The position numbers and the translations under genes are program-made. A DNA stretch of 5,115 nt. Source: Acidobacteriota bacterium. GTDB lineage: Bacteria; Acidobacteriota; Polarisedimenticolia; JAPUIV01. The stretch spans positions 1 to 5,115 of the forward strand of contig JAPUIV010000070.1 in NCBI GenBank assembly GCA_027296665.1, written 5' to 3'. Below the pieces are notes generated by a model. It was not told the origin of the DNA and did no database searches. It saw nothing but the letters and a program-made list of their open reading frames with translations. Positions 1 to 5,115 of the stretch are shown one piece after another; position 1 is the first letter of the stretch; each line of letters begins with the position of its first letter.

Positions 1-217
1 TGCCTGCGGTGAATCATCTCGGTGTGTCCCGAAAGGTAGATAATCCCAGGGATCGGGATCGCCTTCGAAAGATCGTTGCCAGCCTCCGACGCCCCGGCGG
101 TTCGAACGATGTAACCCTCGCCGGGGCGTCGGAGGCTGGAAACGATCTTTCGAAGGCGATCCCGATCCCTGGGATTATCTACCTTTCGGGACACACCGAG
201 ATGATTCACCGCAGGCA
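1..217. repeat. Near-perfect inverted repeat at the window edge (99-bp arms, 19-nt loop)
   Basis: Arm 1 (1-99) is the reverse complement of arm 2 (119-217); position n pairs with 218-n. I find a single mismatch, G78 against A140, and an unpaired centre at 100-118. Arm 2 and the loop continue the minus-strand rng reading frame naturally up to the VRTAG motif, so arm 2 is the original sequence and arm 1 the mirrored copy. The homology runs exactly to base 1, so the true arm may be longer if the window is not the end of its contig. The breakpoint lies in a GC-rich stretch (CGCCGGGG-like) that offers short microhomology. A fold-back chimera from amplification or library preparation, or a contig-end misassembly, is the likeliest cause; a genuine inverted duplication is the alternative. 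Confidence 0.95.
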
Positions 218-686
218 TCAGGACCATGAACCTTCCCGGCAGTGAGATGTAACAGGTGATGCGCGCTCCCTTGTTGGGCAACGATTCCTTTGTGACCTGG
301 CACAGAACCTCGGATCCTTCCTTGAGAAGGTTCTCCACCCGGTCCACCGGATCATCCCTTCGTCTGGGTTTTCCCCTCGGGGCAGGCTCAACATTCCGTT
401 CCTCGCCCTCCTCCCCGTCCTCGTCCTCAACCCTGTTCAGATTGCCGGGAACATCCGGACCGGTTAGGATATCGGTGACGTACAGGAAGGCGTCCCGGGC
501 GAGACCGATGTCGACAAAGGCCGACTGCATGCCAGGCAGCACCTTGGTAACCTTGCCGAGATAAATGTTACCGACGACTCCTCGCCGGCGTTCTCGTTCG
601 AGAAAAATTTCCACCAATTCCCCGTCCTCGAGAAGGGCAACCCGCACTTCCCTGGGGGAATTGTTAATGAGAATTTCCTTACGCAT
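1..686 (-). CDS. rng: Ribonuclease E/G family protein, N-terminal part (truncated by inverted repeat)
   Basis: RNase E/G endoribonucleases cut single-stranded RNA in rRNA maturation and mRNA decay. The ATG at 686 is preceded by GGAG with 6-nt spacing. The first about 35 residues (start MRKEILINNSPREVRVALLE) form the family's N-terminal strand region. The S1 RNA-binding region follows, with RRGVVGNIYLGKVTKVLPGM at residues 34-53 and AFVDIGL at 56-62. A charged insertion occupies about 86-117, acidic EDEDGEEGEE then basic RGKPRRR. Then come KGARIT (139-144), LPGRFMVLMP (149-158), GVSRKVDN (164-171) and YIVRTAG (192-198), whose Arg195-Thr196 match the 5'-monophosphate sensor Arg-Thr of E. coli RNase E. 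Real homology stops near position 93 (residue 198). The frame stays open to base 1, but those residues are the antisense of rng from the inverted repeat. The catalytic DNase I-like domain is absent. RNase E versus G cannot be settled from this fragment; G is favoured by analogy with the mre-rng linkage. Confidence 0.9.
   Translation of the reverse strand, partial: MRKEILINNSPREVRVALLEDGELVEIFLERERRRGVVGNIYLGKVTKVLPGMQSAFVDIGLARDAFLYVTDILTGPDVPGNLNRVEDEDGEEGEERNVEPAPRGKPRRRDDPVDRVENLLKEGSEVLCQVTKESLPNKGARITCYISLPGRFMVLMPAVNHLGVSRKVDNPRDRDRLRKIVSSLRRPGEGYIVRTAGASEAGNDLSKAIPIPGIIYLSGHTEMIHRR
3..98 (+). pseudogene. Mirrored plus-strand fragment of the neighbouring rng gene
   Basis: Read on the plus strand from position 3, this segment encodes a peptide beginning PAVNHLGVSRKVDN and ending SLRRPG. 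It matches residues 158-189 of the minus-strand Rng protein at 686-93, with one substitution (Ala for Ser183). It has no start context or downstream Rng sequence of its own: beyond the loop the plus frame becomes the antisense of rng. It is the left arm of the inverted repeat, not an independent gene. The open frame that continues to about 245 should not be annotated as a protein. Confidence 0.85.
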
Positions 687-777
687 TGAAATCTCCAGAT
701 CCTTTCTGAAAATTTTCGCCCTCTACCCGGATACCCGGAATCCCGCGCGAAACAAGCGGGTGGCTGGAGAACCGTTC
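687..777. other. rodA-rng intergenic spacer
   Basis: This is the only gap of note between genes here. It holds the rng ribosome binding site, a tandem 8-bp repeat (TACCCGGA at 724-731 and 732-739) and a weak 5-bp stem (CCCGC 742-746 with GCGGG 756-760) without a following T-run. A TTGTTT...TATCCG pair with 16-nt spacing on the minus strand is too poor to call a promoter. I infer that rng may be read through from rodA, but an internal promoter is not excluded. Confidence 0.5.
693..698 (-). promoter_or_regulatory. Ribosome binding site of rng
   Basis: On the minus strand CTGGAG lies here, its GGAG (696-693) separated by 6 nt from the ATG at 686. It supports that ATG, which also places the conserved Rng N-terminus at residue 1. 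Confidence 0.7.
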
Positions 778-1881
778 TCAATTCACGAGTCTCCTTGCTC
801 CCACGTTCAAGACCAATCCCAGCGCCGCGAGGGAAGAGACCATCGAGGATCCCCCGTAGCTCATGAGCGGCAGGGCCATGCCCGTGGTCGGCAACAGTCC
901 GACCACCACTCCCACATTCAGAAACACCTGAAAGGAGAAAAAAGACAGGATCCCCACCACCAGGTATACACCAAGCCGGTCCCGGGCGAGACGGGCGATT
1001 TTCAAACATCCCAGGAAAATTCCCAGGTATAGACTCAAAACGACAAAACAACCGAGGAAGCCCCATTTCTCCGCAAGGACCGCAAAGATGAAATCGGTGT
1101 GTTCCTCCGGGAGAAATTGCAACTGGCTCTGCGTCATCTCCCGGGGCCACTTCCCGACCAATCCGCCGGACCCTACGGCAATCAAAGATTGGTTGAGCTG
1201 ATAACTGGTTCCGCGGGGATCCTCCTCCATGTTGAGGAACCCCTTCACTCGATCCCTTTGGTAGTCATGCAGCATGGTGAACCAGGCCACCGGCAGGATC
1301 AGAATGGCCACGAGCGCCAGGACTCCGAAGGTGCGGATCCGGAGACCGCCCACCAGCATCAATCCACCGAGCGGGGAAAGAATGACAATCGAAGTTCCCA
1401 GATCGGGCTGCATGGCCACCAGTCCCGCCGGAATCGCAACCAGGAGGCCAAGGAACAACGTTTCCCGCAAACCGAGTCCGTAGCGATTCCGCCGGGAAAG
1501 ATAGTACGCGAGCACCAGGACGGTTATCGTCTTGATGATCTCCGAAGGTTGCAGGTTCATTTCACCGATTTCAATCCATCGTTTGGCTCCACCAATGGTT
1601 CTACCCGTCCACAGAGGGATTGCCAACCCCACCAGTCCCACTGCGTACAGTATGGGCGCAAGCTCCCCCCAGGAATGATAATCGACCAGCAACATGATGA
1701 GAAGGGCGCCGAATCCGATTCCAAGCCACAGGAGTTGCCGGTGGAACAGTCCGGGGCCGAACCGATCGACGGTGGTCGACCAGACCAGCCAGAGACCTGC
1801 CCCGATGACGCCTATGGCGAACAAAACCAGGGTCCAGTCCAGACTAGTCCAGATGCGCCGTTCGAACATTTTCTTCGGCAT
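778..1881 (-). CDS. rodA: RodA, SEDS-family peptidoglycan glycosyltransferase
   Basis: RodA is the inner-membrane enzyme that polymerises lipid II into glycan strands for side-wall growth, paired with PBP2. The 367 residues match the usual length of about 370, and the protein is hydrophobic throughout, with about ten membrane segments beginning near residue 15. Family motifs appear in order: GAKRWIEIG (98-106), NLQPSE (109-114), QPDLGTS (158-164), YQLNQSLIAVGSGGL (227-241), LPEEHTDFIFAVLAEKWG (257-274), and LLPTTGMALPLMSYGGSS (329-346). Asp263 of HTDF matches the catalytic Asp of E. coli RodA (Asp262). I chose the ATG at 1881 because AGGA lies 8 nt upstream; an in-frame ATG at 1869 is the alternative, removing four residues. 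The gene begins inside the end of mrdA, overlapping it by 38 nt, which suggests translational coupling of the two partner enzymes. FtsW is a relative, but adjacency to mrdA and mreCD identifies RodA. Confidence 0.97.
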   Translation of the reverse strand: MPKKMFERRIWTSLDWTLVLFAIGVIGAGLWLVWSTTVDRFGPGLFHRQLLWLGIGFGALLIMLLVDYHSWGELAPILYAVGLVGLAIPLWTGRTIGGAKRWIEIGEMNLQPSEIIKTITVLVLAYYLSRRNRYGLGLRETLFLGLLVAIPAGLVAMQPDLGTSIVILSPLGGLMLVGGLRIRTFGVLALVAILILPVAWFTMLHDYQRDRVKGFLNMEEDPRGTSYQLNQSLIAVGSGGLVGKWPREMTQSQLQFLPEEHTDFIFAVLAEKWGFLGCFVVLSLYLGIFLGCLKIARLARDRLGVYLVVGILSFFSFQVFLNVGVVVGLLPTTGMALPLMSYGGSSMVSSLAALGLVLNVGARRLVN

Positions 1882-3724
1882 CCTTTCGATCCTGACGGTC
1901 AAAAAACCGTTCCAGGACCGCCCTTGCGATCGGAGCCGCGGAATCCCCGCCGTGACCGCCATGCTCGACGAAGACGGCAAAGGCGATGCGGGGACGGTCA
2001 AGAGGGGCAAAACCGACGAACCAGGAATGGCTGCGAAGCTGGAGAGGCAAATCTTTGCTGTCCTGCCCGACTGACATCCGGACCACTTGAGTGGTTCCGG
2101 TTTTTCCCGCGACATCCCTGTTCGGGATCCGGGCCCGCCATCCCGTTCCCCCATCGTTGACCACCCCCCAGAGGGCCTGTTTCAGGAACTCCAGATGGCG
2201 GGGATCGACATTGATCTTTTTCCCCTTCGCGAGATCCTTCACCTCCTGAACTGTCCCTTCCCGGCCCTCGGGGCTCCGAACGACATGCGGCCGGTACAGG
2301 ATACCTCCGTTGGCAATCGCGGCGACAACCCGGGCTAACTGTAACGGCGTGAGGGAGAGCGCTCCCTGCCCGATGCTCACCGAGATCGTCTCGCCTGGAT
2401 ACCAGGGCTTCCCCCTCTTCTCCCGTTTCCAGGCCGGGTCCGGGACGAGTCCAGACTCCTCGTGTGGCAAGTCGATCCCGGTCGGGGTCCCCAAACCGAG
2501 GCGTCGCGCCCAGAGGGCGATGCGTTCGATTCCCAGATCCCGACCGAGCCGGTAAAAGTAAACATTGCAGGAATGGACGAGCGCTTCATTAAAATTGATG
2601 GTTCCATGCCCGCCCTTCTTGTGACAATGAAACCGTTTCCCGTACAGTATCGCCGACCCCAGGCAGGTATCGGTGCGGGACTCCGTGGCCACACCCTCCT
2701 CCAGGGCGGCCAGCGCCATCACTATCTTGAAGGTCGAACCGGGAGGATATGCACTCTGGATGGCACGGTTCTGGAGCGGATGGCGGGGATCGGAGATCAG
2801 GGCCGACCAGCTCTCCTGGGAAAACCTGCTGGCGAACAGGTTCGGCTCGAAGGACGGTTGACTGGTCAGACCAAGCACCTCGCCGTTGGACGGATCCAGG
2901 AAGACGGCCGATCCGGTGCGACCGGCAAAGGCGGTCTCCAGGTCCTTCTGGAGATCCAAATCCAGGGTGAGGGTGAGGTGCTTACCGTTGACTGGTTTTT
3001 TAACCGTTTCCAGGACCTCGATTTCCCTGCCCAGACTATTCACCAGGATCTTTTCGAAGCCCCGGGTTCCAGAAAGCTGAGATTCGAAGAATCGTTCGAT
3101 GCCGGCCTTGCCGATCACATCCCCAAGGCGGATATCGGGCCGGAAATCCTGCTTCAGATCGGTCTCCGAGGCCTCGCCCACGTATCCCAGGAGGTGGGAG
3201 GCCAGTTCATGCTCCGGATAGCTCCGGACTGCCTCGGTCCGGATACTGAGTCCGTGGAACTCGGTTCGCCTCGCCTCGATGAAGGCCGCCTCAGGCAATT
3301 TTACATCTTCCTGAAGCAGAACCGGTTCGAAAGCGGGCCGGGTGCGGGCCCGGGAAAGCCGTTTTTCCAGGACTTTACGGTCCACTCGTATGATCCTGGC
3401 GACCCGTTCCATCAGATTTTTCGGGTCGCCGATTCGCTCCCTGTCGAGGTACAGGTTCAACGATACCCGGTTCCCTGCCAATTCCCTTCCCTCCCGGTCG
3501 AAGATCCTGCCCCTGAGGGGCAACACCTGCGTCAACCGGAAATGGTTCCTCTCGGAGAGGGTACGATAACGCTGTCCCTCGGCTACCTGAAGATACCAGA
3601 AACGGCTGAAAAGAAGGAGGATGCCCGCCATCAATATCCACTTGAAAAGCATCAGGCGGATACCGACCCTTTGCTCCTCGTAGTAGTCCTTGAAATCCTT
3701 CTGTTCGCGGTAATCCTGTTTCAT
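1844..3724 (-). CDS. mrdA: Penicillin-binding protein 2 (class B PBP, elongasome transpeptidase)
   Basis: PBP2 is the D,D-transpeptidase that cross-links glycan strands made by RodA during elongation and is a beta-lactam target. The 626 residues fit the family's usual 600-650. A short charged cytoplasmic tail is followed by one membrane anchor (about 23-45). The periplasmic pedestal/dimerisation region begins at about 50 and carries the class B signature PLRGRIFDREGRELAGN (69-85) and GYVGEAS (180-186). The transpeptidase domain starts near 265 and has all three motifs: PPGSTFK with nucleophile Ser330 and Lys333; HSCN with Ser385 and Asn387; KTGTT at 541-545. It ends with a hydrophilic tail after HSWFVGFAPLDRPRIAFAVF. 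The ATG at 3724 is chosen because it begins the usual short tail before the anchor; the next upstream possibility is a TTG at 3799, 35 nt inside mreD. No strong Shine-Dalgarno precedes 3724. The gene follows mreD by 40 nt and overlaps rodA by 38 nt. Membership of the elongation-specific PBP2 branch, rather than FtsI, rests on sequence feel and neighbours. Confidence 0.97.
   Translation of the reverse strand: MKQDYREQKDFKDYYEEQRVGIRLMLFKWILMAGILLLFSRFWYLQVAEGQRYRTLSERNHFRLTQVLPLRGRIFDREGRELAGNRVSLNLYLDRERIGDPKNLMERVARIIRVDRKVLEKRLSRARTRPAFEPVLLQEDVKLPEAAFIEARRTEFHGLSIRTEAVRSYPEHELASHLLGYVGEASETDLKQDFRPDIRLGDVIGKAGIERFFESQLSGTRGFEKILVNSLGREIEVLETVKKPVNGKHLTLTLDLDLQKDLETAFAGRTGSAVFLDPSNGEVLGLTSQPSFEPNLFASRFSQESWSALISDPRHPLQNRAIQSAYPPGSTFKIVMALAALEEGVATESRTDTCLGSAILYGKRFHCHKKGGHGTINFNEALVHSCNVYFYRLGRDLGIERIALWARRLGLGTPTGIDLPHEESGLVPDPAWKREKRGKPWYPGETISVSIGQGALSLTPLQLARVVAAIANGGILYRPHVVRSPEGREGTVQEVKDLAKGKKINVDPRHLEFLKQALWGVVNDGGTGWRARIPNRDVAGKTGTTQVVRMSVGQDSKDLPLQLRSHSWFVGFAPLDRPRIAFAVFVEHGGHGGDSAAPIARAVLERFFDRQDRKDAEENVRTAHLD
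1890..1893 (-). promoter_or_regulatory. Ribosome binding site of rodA, inside mrdA
   Basis: AGGA on the minus strand, 8 nt before the ATG at 1881, lies within the final codons of mrdA. It favours the start at 1881 over the in-frame ATG at 1869. A second purine run (AAAGG, 1886-1882) directly abuts the ATG and is too close for it, but could serve the 1869 start at a long spacing. Confidence 0.5.
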
Positions 3725-3764
3725 CGAATCGCCAACCCAAGCCAGGTCGGGGCGGCTTGCCCTC

Positions 3765-4226
3765 TCACAGGAACCGATCCACGAACCGGAACAGGGCAAC
3801 TCCCGTGACGGCGTTGATCAGACCCTGGAGAATCAAGGCTCCCGGGCTTGGCCAGACCAACCCCTGCCCGATCATCGCAAGAACGATTCGTTGCAACCCC
3901 ACCTCGACTATGGTCCCGACCAAAAGGATCAAGAATTGGGGCACCGGCTGGTTCAAGAGAAAACGGGAACCGAGGCCGGAGACGATGTACCCAATCGTCG
4001 TCTTGGTGAACGCGTGAATTCCAAAAGGCCAGGAAAGGCTGTCCTCGGCCAATCCGGCAACGGTCCCCATCATTGTCGCGGGGATCTGGGTTCGAGTGAC
4101 GCCGTAATAAACCACCAGAATCAGGAATCCGTCTGGATGGGGGATCGATTCCGGCAGAATTTTTCCCTGCAAATAAAGAGTCAGATACGCGAGTAACAGG
4201 CCGCCTCCGGCTTTAAGGAAGAACAC
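3765..4226 (-). CDS. mreD: MreD, inner-membrane rod-shape-determining protein
   Basis: MreD is a small multi-pass inner-membrane protein of the elongasome that works with MreC to regulate PBP2-RodA. From the GTG at 4226 the product has 153 residues, close to the usual about 160. It is strongly hydrophobic, with segments at roughly 8-20, 33-62, 75-90, 97-120 and 128-147. The family's most conserved stretch is recognisable at about 54-84 (GTVAGLAEDSLSWPFGIHAF...), corresponding to the G...GLxxDxLSxxxxGxxAL pattern of MreD. I chose GTG because AGAGGAG precedes it by 4 nt and the hydrophobic region follows at once. The longer option, a TTG at 4298, would add 24 hydrophilic residues and overlap mreC by 86 nt. 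With GTG the overlap with mreC is 14 nt, suggesting translational coupling. MreD diverges quickly, so identification rests on hydrophobicity, this motif and position between mreC and mrdA. Confidence 0.93.
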   Translation of the reverse strand: MFFLKAGGGLLLAYLTLYLQGKILPESIPHPDGFLILVVYYGVTRTQIPATMMGTVAGLAEDSLSWPFGIHAFTKTTIGYIVSGLGSRFLLNQPVPQFLILLVGTIVEVGLQRIVLAMIGQGLVWPSPGALILQGLINAVTGVALFRFVDRFL

Positions 4227-5064
4227 CGCTCTCCTCTCGCGGGATATTATCGGCAGGCTTGAGGAGTACCAGGACCTCCTCCAGCCGATGGAAGGCAACC
4301 GCCGGTGCCAATTCCACCTTCTGAATAAGACTCTCGCCTTTCCTTACCCCGATCACCGTTCCCACCGCAATCCCTTTGGGGAAAATGCCTTCAAGTCCGC
4401 TGGTCAGAACCAGGTCACCGACCTGGATGTCCGAACTCCGGACCACGTATTCCATCCGCAGGTTGCCAGTGCCCTCGCCGGAAACAATTCCTTGCACCCG
4501 CCGGCGTTGTGTCAGGACCGCAATGCCGCTGTTCCGGTCGGTGATGAGGTGGACCATGGCCTTGGACCCCGATACGGTGCGGATCTGGCCGACGAGACCC
4601 GCCGGGCTCACAACCGGCATCAGGACCTCCACTCCGGCATCAGGCGGGATCGATAGAATGGCGGTCTGGAACACCTCATCGTCTGGGCGCCGGGTGACCC
4701 GCGCTCCCACCAGGGGGTATGTCAACGTTTCCCGGAGGCCGAGGAGGAGCCGAAGCCTCTGGTTCTCCAGCCGGTATTCCTCGCGTAAGGGATCGACGTT
4801 GCGGACCCGGGATAGTTCCTCCCGAATACGCTCATTTTCCCTGCGAAGATCCCGGAGCGTTGAGAACCGCTCCCGCAATCCTCGCATGCCGCCGGTTATC
4901 CGATCCACCGTCTTCAGTACGGGGGTGCCGGCCCAGAACAACGCCTCCTCGAGACGACTCTGGCCCCGCTCTCCCTTTGCATGGTAAGAAACCAGGACCA
5001 GGAGAAAGGAGAGGAGAGAAATGAACAGGACCGAAGATTTCCTCTCAGAAAGCCAATGAAACAT
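4213..5064 (-). CDS. mreC: MreC, rod-shape-determining periplasmic scaffold protein
   Basis: MreC is a bitopic inner-membrane protein that oligomerises in the periplasm and activates PBP2-RodA. The 283 residues are a normal length. The order is a short cytoplasmic N-terminus (MFHWLSERKS), a single membrane segment at about 11-28, a charged Leu-rich coiled coil at about 63-112 (LRDLRRENERIREELSRVR at 70-88), then the two beta-rich lobes to about 270. Family landmarks are GLVGQI (156-161), ITDRNSGIAVL (174-184), RRVQGIVSGEG (188-198) and VGDLVLTSGLEGIFPKGIAVG (215-235). The usual Pro in the G-I-P-V-G motif is Ala233, and the first-lobe segment LSIPPDAGVEVLMPVV departs from the common KGxxDGVxxGMPVV pattern. 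Both are mild. The ATG at 5064 has AGGAAG 8 nt upstream. mreC follows the putative mreB stop by 24 nt and overlaps mreD by 14 nt. Confidence 0.97.
   Translation of the reverse strand: MFHWLSERKSSVLFISLLSFLLVLVSYHAKGERGQSRLEEALFWAGTPVLKTVDRITGGMRGLRERFSTLRDLRRENERIREELSRVRNVDPLREEYRLENQRLRLLLGLRETLTYPLVGARVTRRPDDEVFQTAILSIPPDAGVEVLMPVVSPAGLVGQIRTVSGSKAMVHLITDRNSGIAVLTQRRRVQGIVSGEGTGNLRMEYVVRSSDIQVGDLVLTSGLEGIFPKGIAVGTVIGVRKGESLIQKVELAPAVAFHRLEEVLVLLKPADNIPREESGVLP
4231..4237 (-). promoter_or_regulatory. Ribosome binding site deciding the mreD GTG start
   Basis: AGAGGAG on the minus strand ends 4 nt before the GTG at 4226, within the last codons of mreC. It is the strongest Shine-Dalgarno-like site in this part of the window and is the main reason for preferring GTG at 4226 over the upstream TTG at 4298. 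Confidence 0.65.
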
Positions 5065-5072
5065 GGAGAGGA

Positions 5073-5078
5073 CTTCCT
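5073..5078 (-). promoter_or_regulatory. Ribosome binding site of mreC
   Basis: AGGAAG on the minus strand, 8 nt before the ATG at 5064. Its first base is the last base of the 14-bp palindrome at 5078-5091, so a hairpin there would sit against or partly cover the site. Confidence 0.6.
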
Positions 5079-5091
5079 GACCGGCCGGTCA
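5078..5091. repeat. 14-bp perfect palindrome between mreB and mreC
   Basis: TGACCGGCCGGTCA reads the same on both strands. On the minus strand it begins with the putative mreB stop codon TGA and ends at the first base of the mreC Shine-Dalgarno. As RNA it could form a 5-bp stem with a GGCC tetraloop, extendable by two U-G wobble pairs that use the Shine-Dalgarno G residues. As DNA it has the symmetry of a dimeric-repressor operator. Neither role is shown, and chance is possible in GC-rich DNA. Confidence 0.6.
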
Positions 5092-5115
5092 AATGGAAAT
5101 TTTTCGAAGGAGGTT
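5089..5115 (-). CDS. mreB: Probable 3' end of mreB (last 8 codons and stop)
   Basis: Entering from the right edge, the minus strand reads N-L-L-R-K-I-S-I followed by TGA at 5091-5089. A short tail of the type L-(R/K)-(R/K)-hydrophobic is common at the C-terminus of MreB, the actin-like filament protein that guides the elongasome, and mreB is the usual gene immediately before mreC. The stop lies 24 nt before the mreC ATG. Eight residues cannot prove a family, so the name rests mainly on position. Confidence 0.55.
   Translation of the reverse strand, partial: NLLRKISI

Noticed and set aside
9..245. Plus-strand open frame from a GTG at position 9, about 78 codons
   Set aside because: Its first half is the mirrored rng peptide and its second half is rng antisense. 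It results from the inverted repeat and is not a gene.
724..739. Tandem 8-bp repeat TACCCGGA in the rodA-rng spacer
   Set aside because: Only two copies, short and GC-rich. It could arise by chance or slippage and shows no regulatory pattern.
742..760. Possible terminator hairpin between rodA and rng
   Set aside because: The stem is only 5 bp (CCCGC/GCGGG) with a 9-nt loop and no T-tract on either side, so it is not a credible intrinsic terminator.
1882..2154. RodA N-terminal extension up to about 2154
   Set aside because: The extra residues are encoded antisense-free within mrdA in another frame and look like random Arg/Pro/Ser-rich sequence. RodA homology begins at the membrane domain after MPKKMFERR.
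1099..2160. Plus-strand open frame of about 353 codons
   Set aside because: It is antisense to rodA and the end of mrdA. The composition, rich in Gln, Arg, Pro and His, is typical of a shadow of membrane-protein codons.
3339..3356. GC-rich partial palindrome around GCGGGCCCGG
   Set aside because: It lies inside mrdA codons with no break in the protein pattern; it is expected by chance in GC-rich coding DNA.
2462..3808. Long plus-strand open frame of about 448 codons
   Set aside because: It lies wholly antisense to the clear mrdA gene, whose catalytic motifs are intact. Its translation shows no recognisable domain; it is a GC-rich shadow frame.
4227..4298. Longer mreD from a TTG at 4298
   Set aside because: It would add 24 hydrophilic residues not typical of MreD and overlap mreC by 86 nt. 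The GTG at 4226 has a strong AGAGGAG site and suits the family length.

Overview
The window is one gene-dense stretch read entirely on the minus strand. It looks like the cell-elongation (Rod/elongasome) locus of a rod-shaped, Gram-negative-type bacterium. In transcription order, from right to left, I read: the last codons of probable mreB (5089-5115), mreC (4213-5064), mreD (3765-4226), mrdA encoding PBP2 (1844-3724), rodA (778-1881), and the 5' part of an RNase E/G gene, rng (686 down to about 93). The DNA is moderately GC-rich by eye. The phylum cannot be fixed from these families. An RNase G-type gene directly after the elongasome genes resembles the mreBCD-maf-rng order of enterobacteria and arrangements in other Gram-negative phyla, so any assignment (Acidobacteriota-, Nitrospirota- or Desulfobacterota-like) is only a guess.

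The genes are tightly packed, as expected for one operon. The mreB stop lies 24 nt before mreC. mreC and mreD overlap by 14 nt if mreD uses its GTG start. mreD and mrdA are separated by 40 nt. mrdA and rodA overlap by 38 nt. The only larger gap is the 91 nt between rodA and rng, where I see no convincing promoter or terminator. Together the products make the machine that inserts peptidoglycan along the cell side wall. MreB filaments position it, MreC and MreD form the inner-membrane/periplasmic scaffold, RodA polymerises glycan strands from lipid II, and PBP2 cross-links them. All active-site motifs of RodA and PBP2 that I looked for are present.

The left edge is abnormal. Positions 1-99 are a near-perfect reverse complement (98 of 99 bases) of positions 119-217, with a 19-nt loop. 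The rng gene therefore runs into a mirrored copy of itself just after its conserved VRTAG motif, and the first 98 bases encode the same Rng peptide on the opposite strand. The most economical explanation is a fold-back chimera or contig-end assembly artefact, although a real inverted duplication truncating rng cannot be excluded from sequence alone.

I found no mobile element, CRISPR array, RNA gene or candidate novel system. The points worth a second look are the terminal palindrome, a 14-bp perfect palindrome spanning the mreB stop and the mreC ribosome binding site, and the charged insertion in the Rng S1 region.
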